Assembly (NCBI RefSeq): GCF_037440165.1
Contig: NZ_JBBIUQ010000010.1
Location: 1-64,000 of the forward strand
DNA length: 64,000 nt
Direction: 5' to 3'
Origin: Ignavibacterium sp037440165
GTDB taxonomy: Bacteria > Bacteroidota > Ignavibacteria > Ignavibacteriales > Ignavibacteriaceae
This document shows positions 27,154-36,134 of this stretch, in pieces. The first letter of the stretch is position 1, and every line of letters starts with the position of its first letter. Made by a program: the position numbers and the translations under genes. Below the pieces are notes generated by a model. It was given only the letters and a program-made list of their open reading frames with translations. It made no database searches and had not been told where the DNA came from.

Positions 27154-28508
27154 CAGACCATCTCCAGAATTGTTTTAATCATTTCATCAGCAACAGTAAT
27201 TAATTTTGCAGAAGCTTCATAAGATCTTTGAAATTTTAGGACATTTGTCATTTCCTCATCAATTGATACTCCGGAAATTGAATTCTTTTGATCTTCCAAC
27301 TGCGAAAGGACTAAAAAATTTGCCTGAGCATAATTATTCTGAAGTACACTATCATTGGCTATTTTATTGACAAGTGTTGAGTATGCATCAATTAAAGTTG
27401 AACCATTAACTATTTGTGAATCTCTCAAACCTGCAATTTGTAAAGCCAGATCACCATTACCTGAATCACCATTACTGGAAACTGCGATCATTGAGGGATT
27501 GTTTATGATTTCTTCATTGATTGTAAGTTGTCCGTTTGAGTAAGATTCAAAAAAGTTTATTCCGGTTTGCGGTGGAACTGTTATTGTATATCCCTGACTG
27601 TGGATCTGGTTTAGTGAATCAACAAAAGCGTTAATTAAAGAATCAAGATTCTTTTTGTATTCCGGAATCTTATTTGAGTAAACCTGAGCAAGAGCATTTA
27701 AGTTTCCACCGTTGAGAATAATCGGAATATTTGAGTTCTTCAGCTGTAACTCAATTTGACCATTTTCTTCTACAGCTACAAACTCTGCACTATGCAAACC
27801 GTCAACAGCAAGTGCACCACCGATTGAAATTGTAGCAAGATTATTTTTGTCAATAGTAACATTGATGTTCACAATCTGGCTAAGTTGAGATATAAGATCA
27901 TCTCTTTTATCAAGAAGATCATTTACAGCAAGGCCTTTATAGTTGTTGCTGAACAATTCCTTATTAACCTGATGGATTTGTTGAAGTAATGTGTTGATTT
28001 CCTGAACCTGATTATTAAACTCATTTTTTATATCACTTTTGAGTCTTTCAAATGATGAATTAATTGAACTTAATTTAGCGGAAATGTTTCGTGCTGAATT
28101 AATTACGCTGTTTCTTAACGATAAGGAGTTAGGTGAAGACGCAAGTTCATCAAAACTGTTAAAAAATTCAGAAAAGAGATTTGAAAGACCCTGATCACCA
28201 GGTTCCGAAAAAAAACTTTCAATATTATTGATTAACTGACCTTGCCGGCTGTTGTCATAATATTTTGAATTCGATTCTCTGAGATGTGCTTCAACCAAGA
28301 AGTCCTTAACCCTTACAACATCTCCGATCTTAATTCCATTTCCCCAAACAATTCCTGAATTTAAATCAGATATATCAGCTTCGAATAATACACGCTGACG
28401 AGAAAATGCAGGGTTATTTGCATTTGCAATGTTATGGCTTGTTACCTCGAGAGCTCTTCTGTAAACTGAAAGACTTCTTGATGATATATCAAAAATTTTT
28501 GAAATCAT
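27153..28508 (-). CDS. flgK: Hook-filament junction protein FlgK (HAP1)
   Basis: The protein has the flagellar rod/hook N-terminal motif with ALEVTSHNIANANNPAFSRQRV near residues 20-40 and the C-terminal SGVSIDEEMTNVLKFQRSYEASAKLITVADEM, both typical of FlgK. At 451 residues it is shorter than the common 540-650, so the surface domains are reduced. It forms the first ring between hook and filament. The neighbours flgN (chaperone) and flgL match the usual order. Confidence 0.94.
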   Translation of the reverse strand: MISKIFDISSRSLSVYRRALEVTSHNIANANNPAFSRQRVLFEADISDLNSGIVWGNGIKIGDVVRVKDFLVEAHLRESNSKYYDNSRQGQLINNIESFFSEPGDQGLSNLFSEFFNSFDELASSPNSLSLRNSVINSARNISAKLSSINSSFERLKSDIKNEFNNQVQEINTLLQQIHQVNKELFSNNYKGLAVNDLLDKRDDLISQLSQIVNINVTIDKNNLATISIGGALAVDGLHSAEFVAVEENGQIELQLKNSNIPIILNGGNLNALAQVYSNKIPEYKKNLDSLINAFVDSLNQIHSQGYTITVPPQTGINFFESYSNGQLTINEEIINNPSMIAVSSNGDSGNGDLALQIAGLRDSQIVNGSTLIDAYSTLVNKIANDSVLQNNYAQANFLVLSQLEDQKNSISGVSIDEEMTNVLKFQRSYEASAKLITVADEMIKTILEMV

Positions 28509-28510
28509 AA

Positions 28511-28963
28511 CTAAACCTTTTTATCTAATAACTTTTGATTTCTTACACCATAAAGATTTGTAACAAGCTCCTTGATAAATCTTCTTGAGTGATCAATAAG
28601 ATATTTATTCTGAAAGTTCAGATTTTCAATTTCACCAACAACATTTATCAGTGAATTCCGGATATTAAGATATTCTTCCTGTAATGCTGAATCAGCTTCC
28701 GGTTCAGCTTCAAATAATTTCTGAACAAGAATATTTTTTTCCGGCAAAATGTCACTCTGAAGCAAGTCCTTTAAAACGTCAATACGGGCTTTTTCATAAG
28801 CTCTTATTTCAGCAAGGATTTTTTCCTGCAATTCAATTGACTTTTCAAAATTATCATAATCAGATTCAACCATTGCATTTTGCATTTGCTGAAGCACTCC
28901 ATACATCTCCTGAAGTTTGCTCAGTTGGTTATGCATTATTTCAAGTAGCTTTATTATTCTCAT
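28511..28963 (-). CDS. flgN: FlgN-type export chaperone
   Basis: The 150-residue, almost entirely helical protein has long charged heptads (KLQEMYGVLQQMQNAM, LAEIRAYEKARIDVLKDLL). That fits FlgN, which escorts FlgK and FlgL to the export gate. The call rests on position directly before flgK and on helical character rather than on a diagnostic motif. It overlaps flgJ by 1 base. Confidence 0.75.
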   Translation of the reverse strand: MRIIKLLEIMHNQLSKLQEMYGVLQQMQNAMVESDYDNFEKSIELQEKILAEIRAYEKARIDVLKDLLQSDILPEKNILVQKLFEAEPEADSALQEEYLNIRNSLINVVGEIENLNFQNKYLIDHSRRFIKELVTNLYGVRNQKLLDKKV

Positions 28964-29775
28964 TACATTGCCTCAAGATGATTTAAATAGCCCATCACGC
29001 GCTTTACATAAGTTTGTGTTTCTGTAAAAGGCGGAATGTCGTTGTATTTGTCCACATTACCAGGACCAGCATTGTAACCTGCCAAAGCAAGTTTAAGGTT
29101 ACCATCATATTTTCGAAGAAGTTCAGCTAAATATTTAGTGCCGCCAAAAATATTTTCTTTTGGATTCCAGACATTCCTTACTCCGAGATAATCGGCAGTT
29201 GAGTCAATAAGCTGCATTAATCCTTTGGCATTTGCGGAAGACAGTGCATCTTCTTTGCCTGCAGATTCAGAAAGTATAACTGCTTTAATTAAATTTTTAT
29301 CAACTCCGTGTGTTACTGATGCCTCTTGAATAATTTCTTCATATTTCGATAATCTGACTAATGCCTGTTCAGTTGGTTTAACAGCCGGAACTTCTGGTTT
29401 TTTATAATCAATTTCAGGAGCTGTTTTTACTGGAAAATTTTTCACTTCATTTTCATTCCCAGCTTTAGAAAGACTTTCTCCTGTTATGTTTTTATAAATC
29501 ATATCAGCAACACCGAGACCTTTTCCCTTCGCAATCTGGTTAGCAATTTCAAATTGGAAAATTGATTCAAAGAAATCGCCTCCGAAACTTTCATCGCCGA
29601 ATAATCCACCGGTTGTCTGTGACATACTTTTCAACATCATCGAAGTAAGCAAACTCTCAAACTGCTTTGATGCATCGGCAAGTTTTTTCTTATCAATGTT
29701 TTTCTGATAAGATTGACTCTGTACCTGAGAGATGTGCTTTTCCGGATTTGTTATTTTAAGATTTATGTCACTCAT
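28963..29775 (-). CDS. flgJ: FlgJ-like rod-binding protein fused to a GH23-type lytic transglycosylase
   Basis: Residues 30-100 match the FlgJ rod-binding (rod cap) domain: ASKQFESLLTSMMLKSM, then FFESIFQFEIANQIAKGKGLGVAD. A Pro/Lys linker leads to a soluble lytic transglycosylase domain (about 145-268) with catalytic Glu170 in ILSESAG, GLMQL at 185-189 and AGYNAGPGN from 232. Enterobacterial FlgJ carries a GH73 glucosaminidase instead. The enzyme would open the peptidoglycan for rod growth. It sits between flgI and flgN. Confidence 0.92.
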   Translation of the reverse strand: MSDINLKITNPEKHISQVQSQSYQKNIDKKKLADASKQFESLLTSMMLKSMSQTTGGLFGDESFGGDFFESIFQFEIANQIAKGKGLGVADMIYKNITGESLSKAGNENEVKNFPVKTAPEIDYKKPEVPAVKPTEQALVRLSKYEEIIQEASVTHGVDKNLIKAVILSESAGKEDALSSANAKGLMQLIDSTADYLGVRNVWNPKENIFGGTKYLAELLRKYDGNLKLALAGYNAGPGNVDKYNDIPPFTETQTYVKRVMGYLNHLEAM

Positions 29776-29783
29776 TTTAACTA

Positions 29784-30878
29784 TTACATTATTACTAATT
29801 CTGCAACAAGAGCACCAGCTTCTTTAAGTGCCTGAAAGATTGCGATGATATCTTTTGGTGAAACTTTTAATGAATTAAGTGCTGAAGCAACTTCCTGTAC
29901 ATTGCTTGCACCTTCTATTGCTATTGTGTTTGTTGAATCTTGTTGAACATAAGCAATAGCATTGTTAACAACTGCTGTTGTACCGCTTGAGAAAGCTCCC
30001 GGCTGCGAAACAAACGGATAATTTCTTATGGTAATATTTAAACTTCCGTGTGTGATGCTTACAGGTTTAATCTGAACATTATTCCCTGCTACAACTGTTC
30101 CGGTTCTTTCATTAAGAATTACTTTTGCAACATAATCAGTTTGTACAGGAAGTGATTCGAGCTCAGCAAGAAAACTAATTACATCATTTTGTCTGTCTGA
30201 AGGAACTTTCACTTTTACTTCTGCTGCATCTACTGATATTGCTGTATTTTGCCCAAACTTATCATTAATTGCAAGAGCTACATTATTTGATGTAGTCAGA
30301 TCAGGCATTTTAAGAAATATACTCAATTCATTATTTGTAACAGTGTTCTGAGGAAGATTTTCTTTCAGCACTCCACCAAGCGGAACTCTGCCTGTCAGAG
30401 CATGATTTTTAGCAACACGATTTCCTGTGTAAGTATTAAAATCATAGCCGCCAATTGAAATCGGTCCCTGAGCCATAGCATAAACCTCACCGTTTATTGC
30501 TGAAAGCGGAGTCATAAGCAATGTTCCTCCTAAAAGACTTGTAGCATCACCAAGTGATGAAACAATTACATCAAACTTGAATCCTGGCTTAAAGTTATGT
30601 TGCAATGAAGCAGTTACCATTACTGCGGCAACATTTCGTGTTCTTACATCAGTTTGCGGAACTGTTATTCCAAAACGTTTCAGCATACTTGTAATAGATT
30701 GCATTGTAAACTGAGTCCGGTAACTATCGCCTGTTCCAGCTAAGCCAACAACCAAACCGTAACCAATCACCTGCTCAGTATGATCACTATTCAGGTATGC
30801 GATATCTTTAATTCTCTGAGCAACTATTTGCTGTGAAATAATTAGTATTAAAACGAAAAGAATTTTAATGGTTTTCAT
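29784..30878 (-). CDS. flgI: Flagellar P-ring protein FlgI
   Basis: The 364-residue protein has an N-terminal signal peptide (about 1-20, ending near QQIVAQ). Family blocks follow: QVIGYGLVVGLAGTGDS, SITSMLKRFGITVP, NVAAVMVTASL and the C-terminal LNSLKVSPKDIIAIFQALKEAGALVAELVI. It polymerises in the periplasm around the rod and depends on FlgA for assembly. The flgA, flgH, flgI and flgJ genes are adjacent here. Confidence 0.96.
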   Translation of the reverse strand: MKTIKILFVLILIISQQIVAQRIKDIAYLNSDHTEQVIGYGLVVGLAGTGDSYRTQFTMQSITSMLKRFGITVPQTDVRTRNVAAVMVTASLQHNFKPGFKFDVIVSSLGDATSLLGGTLLMTPLSAINGEVYAMAQGPISIGGYDFNTYTGNRVAKNHALTGRVPLGGVLKENLPQNTVTNNELSIFLKMPDLTTSNNVALAINDKFGQNTAISVDAAEVKVKVPSDRQNDVISFLAELESLPVQTDYVAKVILNERTGTVVAGNNVQIKPVSITHGSLNITIRNYPFVSQPGAFSSGTTAVVNNAIAYVQQDSTNTIAIEGASNVQEVASALNSLKVSPKDIIAIFQALKEAGALVAELVIM

Positions 30879-30885
30879 AACTATC

Positions 30886-31455
30886 CTAAAAAAGCATCCT
30901 TAAAAATTTGGTTAATAAGCCAGGCGATTGAACATCGCTTACAATTCCATTTCCTTCAAAAGTAATTTCAGCATCGGAAATGTTATAAGATAGCACTGAG
31001 TTATCTGCACGAACATCAGAAGTTCGGACTATTCCTTTAATTGAAATTAGTTGTTCTTCACCGTTGATTGTAATTTTTTTACTTCCTCTTATAATCAGAT
31101 TACCGTTTGCAAGTACCGAATCTATAGTTGCACTGATTTTAGTCTGAATTACTCCGGAAGTTTTTGTAGAACCTGAACCCTTAAAGTCATTTCCACTGCC
31201 AATGTTCAAACTTGCTTCAGGCAGTTTTGTTTTATCCATTGTACCGGAAAAATCAAATCCAAGTTCTGTTTGTCTGCCGCTTTTTGTTTCAGCATTGTTT
31301 GTTGCAAGAGCTGATTCAACAACAATTATTGTAATTGCATCACCAACTCTTGATGCCTTTTCATCCGAGAAAAGTGAATATGCAGCATTCTTTCTCATTT
31401 CCTGAGGGAAAATTGCTGCAACAGAAATTAACACAATAAAAAATATTTTTTTCAT
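30886..31455 (-). CDS. flgH: Flagellar L-ring protein FlgH, lacking the lipobox cysteine
   Basis: The 189-residue protein has a signal peptide (about 1-17) and FlgH blocks: YSLFSDEKASRVGDAITIIVVESA, the ATIDSVLANGNLIIRGSKKI strand pair and GIVRTSDVRADNSV near the end. FlgH is normally an outer-membrane lipoprotein with Cys after an L-x-G box. Here the signal peptide ends IFPQEMRKN and there is no Cys anywhere in the protein. The L-ring must be anchored without lipidation, or the start is misplaced; I see no better upstream start. It is tightly packed between flgA and flgI. Confidence 0.94.
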   Translation of the reverse strand: MKKIFFIVLISVAAIFPQEMRKNAAYSLFSDEKASRVGDAITIIVVESALATNNAETKSGRQTELGFDFSGTMDKTKLPEASLNIGSGNDFKGSGSTKTSGVIQTKISATIDSVLANGNLIIRGSKKITINGEEQLISIKGIVRTSDVRADNSVLSYNISDAEITFEGNGIVSDVQSPGLLTKFLRMLF

Positions 31456-31458
31456 AGT

Positions 31459-32097
31459 CTACTCAATTAAAACTTTTTGTGAATTAATAACTTTCGCTTT
31501 CAATAACTCATTTGATGAAGTCAGTACATCAATTATCTGGTTCATCTTTCCGTCTTGTCGTGCTATTGCCTCAGTACTTACAACAACTGAACCTTTAATG
31601 CATTCAGCAACTACTTTTGAACCTGAGTGAATTACGGGAGTCTCCTCAACTAAATCTTGAGTAATTACCTCTCCCTGCTTAATGATCATTTTAGCGCGAA
31701 GTGATTTTTCTAAATCTGATAACTCAACAACTCTGCTTTTTAAGGAGCTGACATCAACAGATTGAAGAGTATAAAAATTATCATCAATTTTCTCTTTGCG
31801 TTGTATTTCTCTTGATGCAACAGGAACTTGTTTATACAATTTTAATTGCAGAGTTAATATTGAATTAGCCCACTTGTCATTGTCAGAAAATTTTATGGGC
31901 AGGTATGCAATATTTCCTTTGATCTTAAGTTCTCTGTTGTAATCAATTACATAATTATTCTGCTTCAAATCATTCAGAACTGAATATTCAATTTTATCAA
32001 ATCCGTTTAATCTCTGATTAAGATATTTCTCAACATCAGATTTAAAATCCTGTGCAGAGACTGAAAGTGTTAGCAATATGATTAAAAGCAGAATCAC
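31459..32097 (-). CDS. flgA: FlgA, P-ring assembly chaperone (SAF domain)
   Basis: The 212-residue protein has a signal peptide (LLLIILLTLSVSAQ) and a C-terminal SAF-like domain with VVELSDLEKSLRAKMIIKQGEVITQDLVEE, then the closing NQIIDVLTSSNELLKAKV. FlgA helps FlgI assemble in the periplasm. The start is a GTG at 32097 with GGAG 8 bases upstream; an ATG 7 bases further upstream is out of frame. It follows flgG after 18 bases. Confidence 0.9.
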   Translation of the reverse strand: MILLLIILLTLSVSAQDFKSDVEKYLNQRLNGFDKIEYSVLNDLKQNNYVIDYNRELKIKGNIAYLPIKFSDNDKWANSILTLQLKLYKQVPVASREIQRKEKIDDNFYTLQSVDVSSLKSRVVELSDLEKSLRAKMIIKQGEVITQDLVEETPVIHSGSKVVAECIKGSVVVSTEAIARQDGKMNQIIDVLTSSNELLKAKVINSQKVLIE

Positions 32098-32115
32098 TTT
32101 TCATACTCCGGTTGA

Positions 32116-32916
32116 TTAACCTCGTTTAAGATTATTTGCCATCGTCATCATCTCTTCGACTGTTTTAACAGTCTTGCTGTTTATCTCATAAGCTCGTTGT
32201 GCAGTAATCATCGATATCATTTCTTCGACCACATCAACATTGGATGACTCAAGAAATCCCTGATGAATTTCTCCAAAACCATCTAGTCCGGGAGTACCAA
32301 AAATCGGAATGCCACTGGCTTCTGTTTCTGCATACAAATTATCTCCGAGCGACATAAGTCCAGCAGGATTCAGGAATCTGACCAATTGAATATTCCCAAC
32401 AGGGATATTCGTTCCATCTCTTTGCTGTAGTTCAATAACACCATCTCTTGAAACAGAAAATCCTACCGAATTTTCATCGATTCTTATTTCCGGATCGAGT
32501 GAATAACCGCTGCTTGTTACAATAATTCCTTCAGCATTTACTTTGAATGAACCATCTCTTGTGTAAACAAAAGTTCCGTCTGGTTTTCTTATTTGGAAAA
32601 ATCCGTCTCCCTGAATTGCCAGGTCGAGCAAATTGTTAGTGGGGACAAGATCACCTTGTAAAAATATTTTTTGTGTTGATGATGGCTTAACACCATTTCC
32701 AACCTGAATTACTTCGGTTCCGACAGGTTTAATTCCCGGAGCCGATGAGTTGATTGGATTAACTGCAACTTCCTGATACATTAAATCCTGAAATTCAGGT
32801 TTGTTCTTTTTGAATCCGGTTGTATTCATATTTGCAATGTTGTTTGAAATAACTTCAATGTTAATTTGCTGCGCATACATACCGGAAGCTGCTGTTCTGA
32901 GTGCTCTTGTACTCAT
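32116..32916 (-). CDS. flgG: Distal rod protein FlgG
   Basis: At 266 residues this has the standard FlgG length. It shows MSTRALRTAASGMYAQQINIEVISNN at the start, ANMNTTGFKKNKPEFQDLMYQ, the GDLVPTNNLLDLAIQGDGFFQI block and the C-terminal VDVVEEMISMITAQRAYEINSKTVKT. It polymerises as the distal rod through the rings. It lies directly downstream of flgF. Confidence 0.96.
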   Translation of the reverse strand: MSTRALRTAASGMYAQQINIEVISNNIANMNTTGFKKNKPEFQDLMYQEVAVNPINSSAPGIKPVGTEVIQVGNGVKPSSTQKIFLQGDLVPTNNLLDLAIQGDGFFQIRKPDGTFVYTRDGSFKVNAEGIIVTSSGYSLDPEIRIDENSVGFSVSRDGVIELQQRDGTNIPVGNIQLVRFLNPAGLMSLGDNLYAETEASGIPIFGTPGLDGFGEIHQGFLESSNVDVVEEMISMITAQRAYEINSKTVKTVEEMMTMANNLKRG

Positions 32917-32926
32917 TATTTACCTC

Positions 32927-33634
32927 TTAGATTTTTCCTACTTCAATTGATTTTTGTAATGATTCATCAAGAGTAATAACCATCTTGTAAGATGATTCAT
33001 AATCTTTCGATACGCGAATCATATTTTCCATTTCCTGTATTGGATTAACATTCGATTCTTCGAGATAACCCTGAAGAATCTGATATTCATTTTCATCAGC
33101 AAGTTCTTCAATATCTGAAATTGAGTCGAAGTTCAAACCTTCTTTTCTGAATTCATATCTGTCTTCATCGAGCTTTGCGATCAACAAAGTATCAACAGAA
33201 TTTTCACCAACTTTTATTTCACCGTTTCTTGAGATGCTTACCATGTTATTTTCATTCAGTTTGTATTCGGATAAATTAATTTCTCCGTTCTTTCCAATTA
33301 CTTTTCTTCCTTCTTTATCAACTAAAAATCCTTCTGGTGAAATCTGGAAATTGCCATTTCGAATCAGCTCATAACCCTTATCTGTTTTCACAACGAATAA
33401 ACCAACTCCAACTATTGCCAGATCAAGAGGATTTTTGGTTTCAAAAACTTCTCCCTGTGTTAAATCAACAGGACTTTTGATTTGCGGGCTTCCAACCTGA
33501 TTTAAAATGTGGATGAACATTCCTTCACGCTTGTAACCAATTGTGTTCAGGTTTGCCAGGTTGTTTGCAATCCTTTCAAGATTCTTGTTTTGTGTTTCAA
33601 GACTTCGTGCAGCATGATAAATTCCTTTAATCAT
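32927..33634 (-). CDS. flgF: Proximal rod protein FlgF
   Basis: The 235-residue protein of the flagellar rod/hook basal-body family has NLERIANNLANLNTIGYKREGMF near the start, PLDLAIVGVGLFVVKTDKG in the middle and NPIQEMENMIRVSKDYESSYKMV at the end. It is shorter and more divergent than the FlgG downstream, and its order before flgG supports FlgF. It forms part of the proximal rod. Confidence 0.9.
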   Translation of the reverse strand: MIKGIYHAARSLETQNKNLERIANNLANLNTIGYKREGMFIHILNQVGSPQIKSPVDLTQGEVFETKNPLDLAIVGVGLFVVKTDKGYELIRNGNFQISPEGFLVDKEGRKVIGKNGEINLSEYKLNENNMVSISRNGEIKVGENSVDTLLIAKLDEDRYEFRKEGLNFDSISDIEELADENEYQILQGYLEESNVNPIQEMENMIRVSKDYESSYKMVITLDESLQKSIEVGKI

Positions 33635-33645
33635 CTTTAACTCAC

Positions 33646-33957
33646 TTAATTGCTGAATGAATTAATTCTCTGAGCAAGAAGAATTTCTCCGGCAGAAAGC
33701 TTGCTCTTTTGTGCTTCGGATAAAACTTTTGTTTCATTAATTTTATTTTCAGATTTGAACTGCCGGAGAAGTTTTCTTCTTTTCTTTTTCCTGTTGGGTT
33801 CAACAGCACAGATTATTTTTTCTTCTCTTAATAACGATATGTTTCTCTTTAGAAGCAGTTGGTTTTCTTTTTTTGATTTATGAATGAAATAAAATCCATA
33901 AACAGCAATACTAATGATGAAAACAATTGTTGTGTACAAAATATATTCTAAATTCAT
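33646..33957 (-). CDS. Small single-span membrane protein of unknown function
   Basis: The 103-residue protein has one N-terminal membrane helix (about 5-26) and a strongly basic cytoplasmic tail with a KKKRRKLLRQFK patch near 57-68. I do not recognise a family. It overlaps the kinase-like gene upstream by 4 bases (33954-33957) and precedes flgF by 11 bases. It may anchor or regulate that kinase-like protein, judged by gene pairing only. Confidence 0.6.
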   Translation of the reverse strand: MNLEYILYTTIVFIISIAVYGFYFIHKSKKENQLLLKRNISLLREEKIICAVEPNRKKKRRKLLRQFKSENKINETKVLSEAQKSKLSAGEILLAQRINSFSN

Positions 33958-35243
33958 TCTCTTACCTTTCTGATTAATGGAAATGAAAATATGATTGTGC
34001 TTCCTGTTGTTTCATCTGAGTTAACCAGAAATTCTCCTTCGTGTTTATCCATAAGTGATTTCAGTATGTTCAAACCAACTTCCTGTTCATTCATCTTATT
34101 CAGATCAACTGTTTTTGTAAAAAGCATTTTAACAATTATTCTCTGTTTTGAGTAACGGCTCTGGATTATGACTCCACCGCCTGGTTCTGTTAAAGGATTG
34201 ATGAGACTGAACCCGTTTATGAAAATCTGATTTAAATAATTTTTATTACTCAGTATCGATGGCATATTCTCTTCAAGATCAAGAACACATTCACAATTTT
34301 CAGCGTTAAGAGCCGGTTCAATTAATTTTCTGAAATCTTCAATCACTTCATTAACTGAAAAAGGAGTAATTTTTTTAGCTTTATCATCTGTTGTGATGAA
34401 TTTGACCAATCTTTCCAAAATAGATTTAATATCATAAACTTTCTTTTTGATAAGGTCAGTCATTTCATCATCAATTTCTGGATATTCTCTTTTAAGTAAA
34501 TCTGCATAACTAAGAATAACCTGAATTGGAGAGGAGATTTCCTCGATGCTTCTGTAAGTCAGTTCTCCAAGTGCTGCAAGTTTATAATCATTCTCAAGTT
34601 TTGATTGGACAGATTGAAGCTCTGAATAGACGCTGTTTAATTCATTCTTCGTGAGTTCAAATTGGATTTTTGAGAAAACGATGTTAAGTAAAGTTGTAAG
34701 AAACTGAAGCTCGAAAGAATCTTTATCAATTTCTGTGAATGAAGTAATAGTGGAAAGTACTCCCCTGAACTTTCCGCCGCTGAATATCGGAATGATAAGA
34801 CAATTCAAACCAAATGAAATTGAATTATAATTTCCATAAGGAATGATCTTGAAGCTTCCGGTTTCTGCAATCCAATCAATCACTCCTGCACTTAAATTTC
34901 TTCTGACAAAAGTTGATATATTTTCTTTGCAGTTTGTATTGAGCGGAAAACAATTAGATGTTTTTTCATTAATCAGAAATATTTCAGGTTCATTAAAGAA
35001 AGTAAGACTTCTGACTTCAATCTTAAAATCAGAAATAATATCCTGCAGATTTGTGTGTGCATTAATTCTTTCCGTAAAGTTGAGAATTTTATTAAGCGGA
35101 GAATCTTTTCTTCTGTTAGTAGAATAATTCTCTTCAGCTTTCTCTATAAACACTGTTCCCTTTTCAGAGCTGCTTCGCTCCAACTGTTTAAGAGAAAGTG
35201 TAAACGGATGAAAACTCTGATTATTTTCTTTTATTACTCTCAA
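33954..35243 (-). CDS. GAF-containing histidine-kinase-like protein, degenerate (no phospho-acceptor His)
   Basis: The 429-residue soluble protein has a GAF domain (about 70-200), a coiled coil (200-225) and a HisKA-like segment. There the H-box reads ALGELTYRSIEEISSPIQVI, where related kinases have AHEINNP, so Glu replaces the acceptor His. In the ATPase half the N-box is NQIFINGFSLINPLT and no DxGxG or GLGL box is recognisable. It is therefore probably catalytically dead and may act as a scaffold or sensor. The start is a TTG at 35243 overlapping the HDOD stop (TTGA). Its position inside the flagellar operon suggests a motility role. Confidence 0.85.
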   Translation of the reverse strand: MRVIKENNQSFHPFTLSLKQLERSSSEKGTVFIEKAEENYSTNRRKDSPLNKILNFTERINAHTNLQDIISDFKIEVRSLTFFNEPEIFLINEKTSNCFPLNTNCKENISTFVRRNLSAGVIDWIAETGSFKIIPYGNYNSISFGLNCLIIPIFSGGKFRGVLSTITSFTEIDKDSFELQFLTTLLNIVFSKIQFELTKNELNSVYSELQSVQSKLENDYKLAALGELTYRSIEEISSPIQVILSYADLLKREYPEIDDEMTDLIKKKVYDIKSILERLVKFITTDDKAKKITPFSVNEVIEDFRKLIEPALNAENCECVLDLEENMPSILSNKNYLNQIFINGFSLINPLTEPGGGVIIQSRYSKQRIIVKMLFTKTVDLNKMNEQEVGLNILKSLMDKHEGEFLVNSDETTGSTIIFSFPLIRKVRE

Positions 35244-36124
35244 TTTAAAAACCTTACAAATTCTAATTGTTCCCAGAAGAGGTCTTTATACCTTGCAGCA
35301 AACTTTTCTGCATCAAGTTCCTTTTCGAAATTGAATTTACCTAATGTATATTCATCAAGATGATTGTCTTTATCTATTTTCAGCTCACCAACTTTTAACG
35401 TTTGGGTCATATATTCTGCAACACTGATAATAGCTGACATTGCAGGACTTACCTGTGCTTTCCCGGGATTATGATGATTGAGTACAGCATCGCAAATCTC
35501 AGCTGGAAAATTCCATTTCTCTAAAAGAAAACTTCCTATTTCTTCGTGAGTCATTCCATTTACTTCAATCTCTGCATCTCTGAAAGATAATTTCTGAGTT
35601 TCCATCAGATCATAAATCATTGCAAAGTTTGAGTGCAGATAACGATGTACAATTGAAATTCCAATATCATGCAGAAAACCTGCAATGAATGCTTCGCCAT
35701 TGTTCTGGAAGCCCATATCTTTTGCAATCTTTTTACTTGCTGCACCAACCATATATGAGTGAAGCATAAACTCTTTCTGATTAAGATATTTATCTGTTTT
35801 ATTTTTCAGGGCATCAGAAATTGAAATAACTGAAATTATACTTTTCAACTCCTTGAAGCCAAGAACAAGAATAGCAAAATCAATTGTTGATACTTTCCTC
35901 TGTAAACCATATAAAGGTGAATTGGCAACGGAAAGAATTTTTGTAACCAAAGATTGATCTTTACTGATAATCTTGTTTAGTTCAATCGCAGTAGTGTTCG
36001 GATTATCAAGTATTTTCATCAGCTCAAAAACCACTTTTGGAATAACATTCAGGTTAAGAATGTTTGAAATAATTTTAGTTGTTCTTTCGCGTTTCTGCTG
36101 GATGGACAAATCTGTCATAATCAT
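35240..36124 (-). CDS. HDOD-domain signalling protein (copy 2)
   Basis: The 294-residue protein is covered by an HDOD domain: LVTKILSVANSPLYGL, STIDFAILVLGFKELKSII, the partial HD-like ALDIGHDI-type region as AFIAGFLHDIGIS, then ILNHHNPGKA-type VLNHHNPG. It is paralogous to the next gene over its whole length (compare KILSVANSPLYGL in both). HDOD proteins lack confirmed phosphodiesterase activity and usually serve as signalling scaffolds, some of them in motility and FlhG-dependent pathways. It ends within the TTG start of the degenerate kinase. Confidence 0.9.
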   Translation of the reverse strand: MIMTDLSIQQKRERTTKIISNILNLNVIPKVVFELMKILDNPNTTAIELNKIISKDQSLVTKILSVANSPLYGLQRKVSTIDFAILVLGFKELKSIISVISISDALKNKTDKYLNQKEFMLHSYMVGAASKKIAKDMGFQNNGEAFIAGFLHDIGISIVHRYLHSNFAMIYDLMETQKLSFRDAEIEVNGMTHEEIGSFLLEKWNFPAEICDAVLNHHNPGKAQVSPAMSAIISVAEYMTQTLKVGELKIDKDNHLDEYTLGKFNFEKELDAEKFAARYKDLFWEQLEFVRFLN

Positions 36125-36134
36125 AATTATACCT

